Assembly (NCBI GenBank): GCA_965644295.1
Contig: CBFFRP010000069.1
Span: 248,001-312,000 of the forward strand
From: Paraphysomonas bandaiensis
Taxonomy: Eukaryota; Chrysophyceae
DNA: 64,000 bases
Direction of reading: 5' to 3'
Position numbers and translations under genes: made by a program. Of this stretch, positions 1 through 13,370 are shown piece after piece (positions within the stretch are counted from its first letter, which is position 1; every line of letters begins with the position of its first letter). Under the pieces are notes generated by a model that searched no databases, was not told the origin of the DNA, and saw only the letters and a list, made by a program, of their open reading frames with translations.

Positions 1-208
1 GGAAAAGTTGCATCACGTGTAGGAAAGCGTACATCTATTAAAACTATAGCACAGTATGTATACATTACACTGATATCTATCTATCTAATTCTATTATAGA
101 GATAATCGTCAAAATAGAATTAATAAAGCCAAACAATTACAAAAAGCTAAACGAACTAATATATGGTTACAAAAACGTATTGGTATGTATATATATTACG
201 ATGAATAG

Positions 209-239
<31 letters not shown>

Positions 240-3127
240 TGTATGTATGTATGTATGTATGTGTGTGTATATATCTAACTAATATCAATTACAGGATCAT
301 CTAATGGACCACCTAAAGTTATTGGTATTGTTCCATTATGTATTGATGCTAATGGAAGAAGTTTAATAAATGATTTATTAAATGAATCATCATGGAATAG
401 TGATGATAAAAGCAATGAAAATTCTAAGCTTTATCATGCACTTTACAATAAATATAAAGCAAGAAGTACGTTTCTATTGGCTGATTTTGAGATGCAATCT
501 GCTTTGGAGGTTGCTAGACTTGCAGATATCTTGGTGTTGGTGGTTCATTCGGGACCTGGATTTGGACCTGAGCACATCATTGACCCGGTATATACCCACC
601 TTCATATGCAATAATAATATATCTGATGAACAATGCAGATTGGCGCTGCTATACTTTCTGCTATAAAAGCAATGGGACTCCCACACTGCCTGGCCTGTGT
701 TCAAGGACTGGATGATTTCTCTGGGCACAAACAAGGTGTCAAAGCTTACACAGAAGCACGCCGCTTAGTACAGCGCTGTATAGATGACAGTGTGTACTCT
801 GGTGTAAAGCTTTTGGAGCACGCACCTGACGGGTCGGAGCTCAGCCGTAAAGGTGGAGCGGACGAGATTCTACGCTCCGTTCTGGCTGCACCGGTAAAGG
901 ATCTCACTTGGAGATCCATTCGATCGTGCCTTTTGGCGGACGCTGTGGAGGTGGGGGACGGTGCAGAGGAATGCTCTGTACGGGTGTCAGGATACCTAAG
1001 AGGTTGTCCTATGCGTCTTCATTCTCTCATGCATATAGCGGGTGTCGGAACTGGAAGGATTGTTAGCGTGTCTGGTTGTGGGCGAGGACCTTTGGAAAAT
1101 GCCGCGAGAATGCTCAGACGAAACAATCAGCAACAAGACGATAATACTGCCGCGCTGCAGACTGTACTGGCAGACCCAAACAAGTAAGTGTTGTTTGCAT
1201 TTAGGTATAGGTTTATGTGGTGATTCGTATTATTGTTTACATGGAGTGTGCTGACTGATTGTGGGTTGGGTAGGCAAGATGGATTGGTATTGGAAGCTTC
1301 TGCGGATGTGTTGATGGGAGAGCAGACGTGGCCATCGGAAGAAGAGATTGCAGCCGCTACTGGTGAAATGGATCCCGGAGCTGGTCGTCACAGAAGAAAT
1401 ATACCATCTAATGTATGCGTACTACTATCTTAACGATATATTGTAACCACTTCTCCTACCAGGTAATTCCAGCTGGGATGTCCAGCTATCAAGCTGACTG
1501 GTTCGTGGACGAGGATGGAGAGTTCGAAGACACAAATGAGGGAGACAAAAATTCAGATGCAGATATGAACGAGGAAATGGAGAATGATATGCCCCCTCCA
1601 GTGGGGAGAGGGGTTGGAGGTGTACAGGCCATGGATGCAGATGACGATGACATGGATGACATGACTCTTGATGGGTCAGTCTTAGATGCTCCTGTAAGAG
1701 GCGGACAGCTACAGGATAAGCGTAAACGCCAGGCTCAGGAAGATGATGAATTTCCAGACGAGGTAAATTTGTTTGTGCTTCCGCTGGTAAATTTTTGATG
1801 TTAAATGATAGGTGGATACCCCAGAGGACGTTGCTGCTAGGGTTCGGTTTGCCCGATACAGAGCTCTACAGTCATTTCGCACCTCGCCTTGGCACCCAAA
1901 AGAAAATCTTCCAACGGAATATAGCCGCATATATGAGTTTGAAAGTTTTTCTGCGACTCAACGAGGGTATGCTCAACATTTTAATCTAATATGTATATTG
2001 ACGCAGAGTTGCAGGGAGCTTGCGCGTTGCAGAGCGGTACAGAAGTTACAGGACAACAGCTCCTTAACAGAGCAGCATAATAAAGTGTCAGGAAGTCGCA
2101 GTCGATCACAATCTCGAGCTGATACTGAAGAGGTCATGGAGATGCACGATGAAGAAGAGACAAAGGAAGCGATGGCGTTGTTAGTACGGGGAACTGATGA
2201 CTATATCAAGTCAGGTATCATGGATATTTCTGGCGGATGGCCATGTAACCTAACTACTATGGTCAGGTCAATATGTTACGATTGAGCTATCGAATATTCC
2301 TGCTTCTAAGTTAGCTCAGCAGCTGGCAACGGGAAATAATTTTCTTGGTGTTTTCAGCCTTCTACAGCATGAGAACAAACTCTCTGTCTTACACTTCACC
2401 ATCCAACGCTGTGGCGATTATGATGGCCCTATTAAGTCGAAAGACGAGCTAATATTCCAAGCTTCATTTCGAGAATTTGAAGGGAAAGCTGTATTTAGCG
2501 AAGCGAATCTGAACTGTGATAAGCATAAGATGGAGAGATTTCTTAAGGTAAGTTTACTTGTCTCGAAAGTGTACTCTAAATCCGGATGTGTAGAGAGACA
2601 GAATCAGTGTGGCTTCGGTATATGGTCCAATTACTTACATGCCTTCACCAGTGCTGATATATAAACGAGACCCTGATGATGGGAGCCTTCAGTTAGTTGC
2701 AACTGGTTCTCTGGGTAGTGTAGATCCAGATAGAATTGTATTGAAGAAGGTTGTCTCTTTTTTTGGCCTCCACGAATAATGAAATTATGTTAATCAGGTT
2801 GTATTAACTGGTTTTCCAATCCGAGTGAGAAAACGCAGCGCTGTGGTCCGGCATTTATTTTATGATCCCCAGGTGTGGTCTTCACTTTTCACGTATATGC
2901 TTCTCATACTATATATTTGTGATGGACAGGATGTTCGTTGGTTCAAACCAGCAGAACTTGTGACCAAATACGGAATTCGTGGTCACATCAAGGAACCTGT
3001 AGGAACACATGGCTTACTGAAAGCTCATTTTAGTGCGCCTATTAAACAGAATGACACAGTTATGCTAATTTTATACAAACGAGTGTTCCCCAAATTTCCT
3101 GAAGCTGGTTCTGTGTTATGCAGATAA
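1..3127 (+). CDS. TSR1: Pre-rRNA-processing protein TSR1, 5'-truncated
   Basis: Ribosome-biogenesis factor of the BMS1/TSR1 family, which acts on 40S precursors in nucleolus and cytoplasm. About 12 exons can be read: 1-53, 100-182, 295-587, 639-1183, 1274-1412, 1463-1762, 1812 to about 2214 (probably with a small intron near 1966), 2267-2547, 2594-2749, 2798-2872 and 2930-3127 (TAA). Diagnostic matches are the basic N-terminal segment, the GPPKVIGIVPL segment of the degenerate GTPase-like domain, SSYQADWFVDED, FPDEVDTPEDVAARVRF, IKSKDELIF, and the C-terminal block WFKPAELVTKYGIRGHIKEP followed by YKRVFPKFPE. Only roughly the first 20 residues lie outside the window. A TATG microsatellite fills the intron 183-294. 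The splice near 1966-2013 is uncertain because several AG acceptors keep the frame. Confidence 0.93.
210..262. repeat. (TATG)n microsatellite in TSR1 intron
   Basis: About a dozen TATG units inside the second readable intron of TSR1. Similar tracts recur in first introns and upstream regions throughout the window. Confidence 0.9.
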
Positions 3128-4579
3128 GAATGCGCCTGTTTTCACGAGAAACCAGCCTATTGATATAGTATAACTGTAAGGATATTTCTATGAAATGTGA
3201 TATTGGAAATATGCGTTTTGATTGACCACTTGGTTATCAGTATAAGGAAACATATAGCTGCCATCAAGAGTATAATGTAGCGTCTGACAAGCTATACTGT
3301 TGAAAGAAAGTCAATAGTTTTTTTACATTAATATCATAAATAATTCCCTTTTGTATTATGCGTCTTGGATACTTAATCTTTAATCTACAGTTACCAGTTA
3401 CAAGAGCATCAGCATTTTTAGTGTAACAACCAGCTATCTGGTATTGAGCTCACTATTGTATATATGCTTAAGTAAGTACATACTATATGTGCAACATAGG
3501 TGATTACTATTGCTATATTCCATATTGAGCTATATGATATATTATGACTATGACAACTCATGCTTATCATTGATATTTATATATCTATTTATATATCTAT
3601 TCGAAAGACAAAGAAAGACAGGATTACCAATAATGAATAATGAAGCATAATGAAGATAATTGTTGATGATATGTATACATTATTATATATTATATATATT
3701 GATGTTTAAGGCTAGAGAAGATTACTGGAGAATTCCGGGTTTGTTATTTACGCTGATAGATGTGTATTACCAGATTATCCAGTTGTAATTTGTGTATTTT
3801 ATTAGGTACTTATTACTTATTGTTTATTGAACTGTGTTTGGAAGTACGTATACAAGGCTTTAACTACAATGAGAAGAGCTATTGGTAATGTATATGGATG
3901 GAGGTCATTTCTTTAACCCTTCCTTTGGCATGGGAATCATAAGTATATATATTGATTATTGATAATAAGATGCAATTTATTTATATTGGAAGTTGCCAGT
4001 AGTTGTATATACTGTATCGTTACCTGTCACTATATTATATATGATATTATTATTATGAAAGAACCTAAGGTTGAGGGCAGGACTCTGCTAGAACCTATCT
4101 TGTTGGTAAAGTTATTGTTAGGATATTGTTAGAAGGATACGACCCTTCTCGTGACACAGGACACAAATCATGAAGATCAATTCAGAGCTGTGGTTTAGTT
4201 GAGCCAGGGTCAGAGACACTGGTATCACATTTGCGGAATCAGCTACCACTGGCTTTCGACTAACAATAGCCGTATAACGCAAAGTTTTTAATCCATGGCT
4301 GATCTACGGTAGATATCAAAGTCAGCGTGTTGTCATACTGGTATAATAAGTGTGCTAAATATTGCTGTAGGTGCACCCAATAATAAGAGCAATAGGTTGT
4401 GTAGTATTAAATATAATTCCCTAAACAAAGTCGGACTCGCACCTTTTTGTGGTGTTCTGGGGGATAAGTACCGGAGAGATTCTCTCTGGGAAACTAACGT
4501 GAGCCGTAAACATAGTCAGCAGATATTCTTCTGCCCAGTCATAGCCTAATGCTTGTGTGATACAAGGGACACCAATAAG
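3128..4579. other. AT-rich intergenic DNA without a recognisable gene
   Basis: The 3' flank of TSR1. It is AT-rich with short TATA-type repeats. Short open frames such as the one on the minus strand at 4421-4660 have no recognisable motif and overlap repeat sequence, so no gene is called. Confidence 0.6.
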
Positions 4580-4882
4580 TGTCCCTGACGAATAAACAGG
4601 CATCCGGGACAGGGCCCACCTGAAGGGTAACCGGGGTATTGGGCTGCCTGCTGATGTCAAGCATCCGGGATGTTCACCTTAAGAACTCAGAGCGGAAGTG
4701 GTCGCACGTTGGTGCTTGCGGCGACGCACAAGCAGCTTCCGTAGCGTTAAATAGTAGGATAAAAAAAGTGTGTACTGATTAGTTACGGGTAGAGGTCTAA
4801 CTAGTTTGTCTAGCATTCATCTAGCTACTAAGTTGGTGCAGGCTTTTAACGCCTATTGCTAATAATAAGACTTTCAATATAT
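4580..4882. mobile_element. Fold-back/MITE-like element, truncated copy (right half)
   Basis: The stretch with GGTGCTTGCGGCGACGCAC (about 4710) and TTAAATAGTAGGAT, ending near GCCTATTGCTAATAATAAGA, is the reverse complement of the left half of related copies at about 27867-28060 and 33601-33780. Upstream, AAGCATCCGGGATGTTCACC (about 4660) matches the inverted GCCCGGATGCTTGAC at about 33787. No matching left terminal repeat is visible, so this copy is truncated. It has no coding capacity. Confidence 0.7.
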
Positions 4883-5243
4883 ATTATAATTAATTTACTC
4901 ATTCGTGAGGTATCAAATAATCGATAAGATTCGGAAGCACGAACTGTTTAGCACTCATTGCATATTGATAAGGCGGCGTGTATCAACAAGCATATCCATA
5001 TCCATTGGCAAAAAATACAAACAGCAGAACGTCATAGTAGCCGATATGATTTTTATAGCGGCAATCAATATTTTCTAGCACGATGCATCTTGTGTACACT
5101 GCAAGTACTTTTGCGACTGACATTGCTGTGTTAGAAAAGATCAACTTCATACAATTCATCGATCGTAGGAGTAACGATAATACTTTCCTGAGATTAAGAA
5201 TATGAGGGAATGCCACCAACAGATATTACAAATGAAAGCCCAC

Positions 5244-8200
5244 CTGTGCTTGTATTTTTCTGAGTCTTTGCCACGTTTGTTCACGTAAAAGAAGACATTG
5301 CGCAAGCCTACTTCAACTGTTAATAATGACACATTAAAGTATTGCTACTAACTTTTCAACAGTCTCAAATATCACCATATCACAGTGCCACATCTCTTCC
5401 AAGTAACCACGCGCCCTGCATTGCCACTTTGAGCTTACATATAGCACATGTCATATATTCGTACCTCTCATAGTCCTTTAGCAAAGGTGCAGGCGGAGGC
5501 CCAACATGCTGCGAAATGCTGAGACTAACCTTGTTACCATCCTCACGGCGATTAGCTTCGGGTGAAAGGCGTGCGTCGCATTTTATGTCGCTTGAACAAG
5601 TTCTCGATGAAGTTCTTGAAAAAGAACGCATCGATGGCTGTGGGTTCTTGTCACTGTCAATCGACTTCTCGCTCTGCAGCACATCCAAAACGACGCTTGC
5701 GTTGTTGTCACATTTTCCAGACATACTCCGCTCATCTTCTTGGATCAAAGTAGTGGGGCTCAACATGCTGTACACAAATTGCTCTGCCTCAGATATATGT
5801 CTCTCCTGGCTGCTTGAGAGGCGACATCGACTTATAAAACTATTCGTGCTGTTGGCACTCCCTTCACTGTCGCTACGAACGCGATCTTTAATATCGCCTT
5901 CTAACTCCACAGTACCCGTTGAATAATCAATGTCATCTTCACCCACTGACCGAAGCGATGCGACGAATGATGAAGAACACCCATCGACAGAGGACTTCGG
6001 GGTGTGTTGATACTCCTCCGAATTATTTCTACTACTCCGTAACAATGTTAGTATCGAAAACGCCTTTCTATTGAGCTTCTCGATTCGCGGTAACGGTGTG
6101 GATGTATAGGTGTGTGTGTCAGAGGGAGCAGCAGGAGGATTAGAAACGACTGCTCGCAGTGATTGCAAGTAATGTAAAATCTGAAGGAAATTTTCTCGGT
6201 CGGTAATACTTTTCTCGAGTTTCTTCTGTATGTCATTTCGATGTTGTCGTACCCCGTTCAGTTGCTCGCGAAGGAAATGAACGGAGGGTAAATCTGACTC
6301 AAAACGTCTATCTACAATGATGTTTTCGTCGCTGCCGCAAGCAATTCCACCACAGCTGAGCCGTGTACGTCCTCTATGCTGTCGTTTCAGAATATCCGTT
6401 GGTTCGGAGCCCCAACTCATACTGCACAGCGTAGTAGGAGTTGGAAGACTGCACACTGACGATCGCTTTCCCTCGTCAGACTCATCACATATCGTGTCAG
6501 CGGCAGTGGCAAGCCAGCAATCAGTCTGTGCGCTTTCGGATCGTAGTGGCGTTTCACTTGATGTGGGTGTCGTGAGGCTCACGCGGTTTATGACGCTCTG
6601 TTTCAACAATTCACAACCGGAACTAGTATGCGAGCTTGTTCTTCGATGACTGTGAATAGAGCTCGCAGGGGCGTCGCTATCTCCTCTGCCGCGGCGAGGA
6701 GGCCGGCATCCTGCCACAGCCCGAGTATCTACAGACAGTAGAGTGCTTGGAGTTGGAAGTGATCGTGGTTTGTCTTCAAAAGTATCCGGAAGTAGAGAAG
6801 GAGCAGGACTACCAATAAACACAGCGGATGACATATCCATTTCTACATCCGGTACGACTTCCATATTATGCTGAGATGTGTGCGCTACCGCAGACGAAGC
6901 CACAATTTTCATTGGCGCTGAACGCGAGGGCGATTCGTGGGAGGTATTGGACGAGCTGCGATTACTGGTTGGAGATTTGCTGTTTGAGAGATTTCGGTTC
7001 GGTGATGTAGTCGAAAACGAGGTCGAGGTTGATACAGTTCCACGATCTGGCGATGACAGCATTGAAAATACACCATATCCAGCTGTTGCACATGGTGTGT
7101 AATTGGTTGCAGGACAGACATAAGCTTCAGATGAAGCAGGCGTCAGAGGGCTTGAAACAAGATCTACTGAACGAGGGACTTCTGTACGTGGCGGTGAGTT
7201 TGTTACCATCGAAGATGATGGTGTGTCACCCACCACGGAATTTGAGTGCACAGTAGTACGTGTGGTTCCTTTCAATGAGAGCGCCAACAGTGACGGACGG
7301 CAGGACTGTACAGATGAGTCTGTTGAAACCAGCGATTCTGGTGCAGCACGATCAGTCGATCTCGTCACAGTTACTCCTTGAATATCCTCTTTGGCATCCA
7401 CGACATCCACATCATGATCTCTCTCATCATGATCGGAGCACACACTTATCCAGTCCTCACCAACAGCACCTGAACTACTTAACGACATTTGTGACAACTG
7501 CCCAGAAGCACTGGAAACGTTTTCTCTTTGAGCATAAATGGCAGCTTTGGCAACCCTTTGGGCCAGAGAACTACCACCACATGAGCCTCCTCCCCCAAAA
7601 AATGAACCAGGGGAATCTCCAGCAGCCGAGGCAGACCTCTCGGAGTAGTCAGGGTGATCTACCCTTGAAAAAATACTATCTGTACTATACCTCGAGGACT
7701 GCTGCTGCACAGGTGTAGAGCACTCTGCAAACCCATCACCATTGTCCAAGTAGATACATGGCGTCACGCCACCTAGCAGATTGTTGCTATGTGCAGATAG
7801 GGATGACGAATCATTGCTTGCCGAGCGATCACCATCTTTTTCTTCAACCACACGGCCCAGAGGACTCTCATAAGGTACGCCGAAATGCTTGCCAGTAGTT
7901 GGTATGCCGGCAAGCCTTTCGATGGGTGATGAAGTAGGTGCACTAAGTGCACTGTAGAGCCCCTTCGAAAGTGAGCCAGACAGCCCACCCGTTGCATCAT
8001 CCTCAGTGGTGTCTCGGTCTGTACCACAAGGTCCTAGGAAGCTATTGCCACTCATACTACTGCTTCTGCTTGTCATGGTTCCAGATATGGTCATTTGACT
8101 ACTGCGGCTGTACGTTAGCAGAGATTCAACTGACGTGAGACCAGAGTCCCAATCACTAAGGCGACTGTCGCTTGGCGCCGACGACTGCCGTTCACTCGCC

Positions 8201-9624
8201 TGTGGTGGGGTCGATGCTTTAACTCGTTCCGTGAACACATTACCTCCCGTAACAGCACTATCAGGGGGCAATGCAACACTTAGTGCGTCGAAAAATTGAT
8301 GGGCACTACTTCGGCCCCTACATGATTTAGATACACTCGAGCAGTTTAATTTCTGCGGGGAGGATGTGTCCACGGAATCTTCAAAAGAAAGCACAATGGG
8401 ATGAGTAGGAGGATTGCGGTGAGACACGCAGGAGGGAAGCGGACTATAGTCGTTCGCATCATCCTTCCCTCCGGAGCGAAAGTGTACCGTGAAGTATATG
8501 CGATCTCTTCCAGACTCGCGTTCTCTTTCAAGTGCATCTTTACCTGTCCCTTCTCTCCCACGAAGCATTGGAAAGAGCTTAAGGTGAGTATTAACCTACG
8601 TTAAAAAAGTTAATATAGATGCAAGAAATGATGTACGCGGCTTTAGGCATGTATATGTACTGACCTCTACTTTTCCTACACTCTCCAAAGCTATCACACG
8701 AGAGCGAGATTTGTGGCTCGTGAGATCCACATAACCCAAGTGTAAAGCGGCACCAGTGATACGTACACACACTTTCTTCCACACCTTTATCACAAAACCA
8801 TTATAGTAACGCATCTGACCATCGCCTGTGTATAAGACACGTTGACAAGCATTCTCGATTGCTTTCTTAATGCTGAGGGAAGACTGCGAGATACGCTCCA
8901 GGTCTTTGCGGCTCTCCCGCTCCTCTTCAACTGTCTCCCAGATTTTCATGCAGTAGCGGTGTTCCCTGTTGCGTAGTTCACGATTCATGCCCTTCAGGTT
9001 GCGGAGGGCAGCATCTTTTCGGCCCGAGTGCACCTCGAGATCTGTCTGGAATTTAGTCTCAGCTTCTCTAAGCCGCTCCATAAGAGATTGCAAATGAGTG
9101 ATACGCTGACTGTCCGTCCAATCCAAATAATCCTCGTATATCTCGCCCACACAATAGCTCGTGCCCCACAGAGTTGGTTGCATATCCTTATGCAACGGAG
9201 ACCACGCATACTTACTCACCCCAAATATAGTATTATCTGCACTATCATATGATCCCGATTTGGCACGACACACATGTGTATCATCCATCTTTGCTTGAAT
9301 ATATTTCTGATAATCAGCACTTCTTCGTAATAATTGTATAATTTTTTGATTCCCTCTTTCTAATGCAATATCAATAGGTGTTTTACCATAATTATTTCTC
9401 ATTAATCTTGCACCATATTTAATAATTTGTATCGTTTCATATTCAAGATTTAATGAGACAGCATGATGTAATAGAGTTTGCCCTCCCTTTAATTCAAAAT
9501 CAATGGCATATCCATGATTTAAAACAATTGATAATAAAGTTTTAAAATTATGTTTTGTTTCATTATTTTGATATGTATATAATGCAGATTCAAAAGTATC
9601 ATGTTGAATTCTATCTATTGACAT
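5244..9624 (-). CDS. Ankyrin-repeat, coiled-coil, PH-like, Ser-rich protein
   Basis: Exon 1 is 9624-8665 and exon 2 is 8577-5439; a probable exon 3 spans 5316-5244. The start is the first ATG (MSIDRIQHD). Residues about 20-105 hold two or three ankyrin repeats (GGQTLLHHAV, YGKTPIDIALERG), and about 170-265 are charged, helical and probably coiled coil. A segment from about 285 reads as a PH-like domain (YNGFVIKVWKKV, LHLGYVDL) and continues across the intron into IYFTVHF. The remaining ~1000 residues are Ser/Thr-rich and low complexity, with one helical block near HFLREQLNGVRQH. The exon-2 frame runs to a TGA at 5380, but a strong donor at 5438 (GTAAGC) joins in phase to 5316, so the true 3' end is unresolved. 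It may be a membrane- or cytoskeleton-associated scaffold; function unknown. Confidence 0.75.
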
Positions 9625-9639
9625 CTTAATAAGATGGAG

Positions 9640-9740
9640 ATGGAGATGGAGTGTGTGAGAGAGAGAGAGAGAGAGGGAGGGAGAGATCTATGAGGTCATA
9701 GAGAGAGAGGGAGAGAGAGATGGAAGGGAAAGAGGGGGAT
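9640..9740. repeat. (GA)n-rich tract upstream of the ankyrin/PH gene
   Basis: A purine-rich GAGAGA/GGGAGA tract just upstream of the minus-strand start at 9624. It would lie in the promoter or 5' UTR of that gene. Confidence 0.8.
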
Positions 9741-9837
9741 TAGTTTAGTTCATTGAAATGGTTTGTAAATGAATATGATCCTTGAAACAACAGAGACAGA
9801 AATATATATGCATATATAACCATATTACTACACGCAC

Positions 9838-10107
9838 GCACATACATACATACATACATACATACATACATACATACATACATACATACATACATACATA
9901 CATACATACATACATACATACATACATACATACATACATACATACATACATACATACATACATACATACATACATACATACATACATACATACATTCATA
10001 CATACATACATACATACATACATACATACATACATACATACATACATACCATACATACATACATACATACATACATACATACATACATACATACATACAT
10101 ACATACA

Positions 10108-10141
<34 letters not shown>

Positions 10142-11134
10142 CATACATACATACATACATACATACATACATACATACATACATACATACATACATACAT
10201 ACATACATACATACATACATACATACATACATACATACATACATACATACATACATACATACATACATACATACATACATACATACATACATACATACAT
10301 ACATACATACATACATACATACATACATACATACATACATACATACATACATACATACATACATACATACATACATACATACATACATACATACATACAT
10401 ACATACATACATACATACATACATACATACATACATACATACATACATACATACATACATACATACATACATACATACATACATACATACATACATACAT
10501 ACATACATACATACATCATACATACATACATACATACATACATACATACATACATACATACATACATACATACATACATACATACATACATACATACATA
10601 CATACATACATACATACATACATACATACATACATACATACATACATACATACATACATACATACATACATACATACATACATACATACATACATACATA
10701 CATACATACATACATACATACATACATACATACATACATACATACATACATACATACATACATACATACATACATACATACATACATACATACATACATA
10801 CATACCTACATACATACATACATACCATACATACATACATACATACATACATACATACATACATACATACATACATACATACATACATACATACATACAT
10901 ACATACATACATACATACATACATACATACATACATACATACATACCTACATACATACATACATACATACATACATACATACATACATTCATACATACAT
11001 ACATACATACATACATACATACATACATACATACATACATACATACATACATACATACATACATACATACATACATACATACATACATACATACATACAT
11101 ACATACATACATACATACATACATACATACATAC
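9838..11134. repeat. Giant (CATA)n tetranucleotide microsatellite
   Basis: About 1.3 kb (roughly 320 units) of near-perfect CATA/TATG repeat, with only about ten interruptions (for example near 9995, 10049, 10135, 10516, 10805, 10825, 10945 and 10988). It creates long spurious open frames on both strands (Cys-Met-Tyr-Val and Thr-Tyr-Ile-His repeats). Its right edge abuts a truncated Copia-like gag/protease frame. Confidence 0.97.
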
Positions 11135-12041
11135 TGCTCTGCCTGTGACCGCTGCCTCCTCCAGCACCCCGTTCAGGTAGACCACGTACATCTTGTTCCT
11201 CCGGTAGAATGTTAAATCGCTGTCAGGTAGGTGAACAGTGAATGACTCTCCTTGTCTGTACGTTACATCATACATGTCTTCCACATCAGCCTGACATAGG
11301 ACGCTTGCCCTTAGCTCATCAGCTGTCTTGCAGGTGAAGAATTGGTCCAGCTCTCCCACATTCGGCAGTTCCGGCGCGTGTCCCGATAGTCCCGCTACAG
11401 TGCATCCTCTGGACGCCGGTCTTACATTGTTCAGCAATCTTGGGTGCACTACTGAGACATCCGCCTGGTTGTGAAGCAACACTCCATACCACTGGAATGG
11501 CTCGCTCCCTGACGTGAAAGCATTCAACATTGTTGTTGTGCAATGCTTGTTCTCTGTTTCCTGACTGTTGTCGGGGCATTCTTTCAGTCTGTGGCCTGGT
11601 TCACCGCAGCCCCAACATATGAGCTGCCTCTTCTTTTGAGCACGTGCTCGATTTGCTCACGAATGCAGCTCCACCGCCCGTTCTCAACGCTCTCTTAGGT
11701 GTCAAATATGTCGGTGCCTTTGTATATATTTCGTTGACATGCTTAGGTGCTGCTGGTGTTCCCATTGTTGGATCATTGAGATAGCTAGTCTTGAATTCTC
11801 CGTATCTTGTGTCATCTAACCCTTCGAAGAAGTCCATCGTAATATCTTCTTCATTCATTTCTGCATTATTCATGTCTTTGTATGCCTCCAATAGGTGATC
11901 AATCGCTCCTTGTAAGTAACTATGCTTTCATACGCTCCTTGTTTGGCATCTTTGTACCTTTTTCTTGCTTCCACGCGTACCACTGTGCTTACGCTGGAGT
12001 TAGTAGACACCTTGTGCGTTTGTTTGATAGCTAGCCATAGC
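11135..12041 (-). pseudogene. Copia-type gag/protease fragment (left arm, broken)
   Basis: Read leftwards from 12041 this encodes the end of a gag polypeptide (KDAKQGAYESIVTYKERL, EEDITMDFFEGLDDTRYGEF). A CCHC zinc knuckle follows (CWGCGEPGHRLKEC at about 11625-11584), then a protease-like and downstream segment (LLHNQADVSVVHPRLLNNV) that runs into the CATA microsatellite. The gag and zinc-knuckle frames differ, so at least one frameshift lies near 11640. No LTR, RT or integrase is attached. It belongs to a different family from the Copia element at 43.5-57.6 kb, whose gag shows no visible similarity. Confidence 0.75.
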
Positions 12042-12567
12042 TGTTAGATGAGTACGAGCTTATGAACAAGACCAAGGATCCACTACTGCTATGGCTAGCT
12101 ATCAAACACACGCTCAAGGTGTCTACTAACTTCAGCGTAAGCACAGTGGTACGCGTGGAAGCAAGAAAAAAGTACAAAGATGCTAAACAAGGAGCGTATG
12201 AAAGCATAGTTACTTACAAGGAGCGATTGATCACCTATTGGAGGCATACCAAGACATGAATAACGCAGAAATGAATGAAGAAGATATTACGATGGACTTC
12301 TTCGAAGGGTTAGATGACACAAGATACGGAGAATTCAAGACTAGCTATCTCAATGATCCAACAATGGGAGCACCAGCAGCACCTAAGCATGTCAACGAAA
12401 TAATATATACAAAGGCACCAAAGAGAGCGTTGAGAACGGGCGGTGGAGCTGCATTCGTGAGCAAATCGAGCACGTGCTCAGAAAGAGGCAGCTCATATGT
12501 TGGGGCTGCGGTGAACCAGGCCACAGACTGAAAGAATGCCCCGACAGCAGTCAGGAAACAGAGAACA
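11548..12567. repeat. ~490-bp inverted repeat of gag sequence with 46-bp spacer
   Basis: Arms 11548-12041 and 12088-12567 are reverse complements with scattered mismatches and small indels. The spacer is 12042-12087. A transcript through it would fold into a long hairpin. Confidence 0.85.
12088..12567 (+). pseudogene. Copia-type gag fragment (right arm, broken)
   Basis: The same gag sequence as the left arm, on the opposite strand. It shows MEAYQDMNNAEMNEED and continues to the CWGCGEPGH zinc knuckle in a shifted frame. Compared with the left arm it lacks a short segment (TYLTP), carries single-residue changes, and breaks frame near 12245. It ends abruptly at about 12567 in unrelated sequence. 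Confidence 0.75.
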
Positions 12568-13370
12568 TTGTGTTTGATAGAGTACTGGAAATTCTTATGA
12601 TAGTATATACTTAGGTTTGAGTTATGGCGCAGTAAAATTTAAAAAGTGTTCATAACGCTGATTTATATCTTACTTCCGAGGATTCTACTTCAAGCAAGAT
12701 ATTCTTAGCTCTTCTTGTGAATATTCAACATATGCGAACTGCTAATAGCTTATGATAGTATTGATGGAGTGACAGTTGCTGGGACATCTGCTGAGCAAAT
12801 TGACACTTGCTTGTGCCATATGTGTACTATGTCATTGTGATACGGAAATCCGTAATATTTGGATATGGTATATAGATATATGATATATCCAGTACCCCGT
12901 CTATTAATAGCTTTATTTGGACGCTCTGTATATTTTTTCTCATGATGCGAGGAGCTGAGGACTTCAGTGCGTGTTTATGGAGATAGAGCACTCCCAACAG
13001 GATTGATCTCAGTTTCGAGTTGGTCATTCGACAATTCCACGGCTACTAGTATACTAAAACTACATGCATTTATACACTCTGCTATTTGTGCATGAAGTAC
13101 CTCATTGTTTTAAAACTTTCAATAATCTCGGTGTATATATTAATTTACTACTAGTATTGATGCTTCTGATATTGTGTCTTGTAAAAAGCAAACACCCCAT
13201 GAACACTGTCAAACCGAACCTGTATGTAGTAAGTGAATCACTCAGCGGAAAAATCGGAACATAAAAACAACATATATTACTACAAGTCCGGCTATGGACC
13301 ATGCACTTTGAAAATTGGCCTAGTCAGAATTCGAAATATATACAACAATAAAGCGTTAAATACAGAGCAA
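12568..13370. other. Intergenic, no gene seen
   Basis: AT-rich sequence between the gag palindrome and the 3' end of the LRR gene. The short open frames on both strands are AT-rich, lack motifs and overlap each other. Confidence 0.55.

Noticed and set aside
4421-4660. 79-residue minus-strand ORF
   Set aside because: Overlaps a fold-back repeat, has no recognisable motif and no splice context.
9740-11530. Long open frames rich in CMYV (minus) or THIY (plus)
   Set aside because: They are translations of the CATA microsatellite in all frames, joined to a gag fragment; not a real gene.
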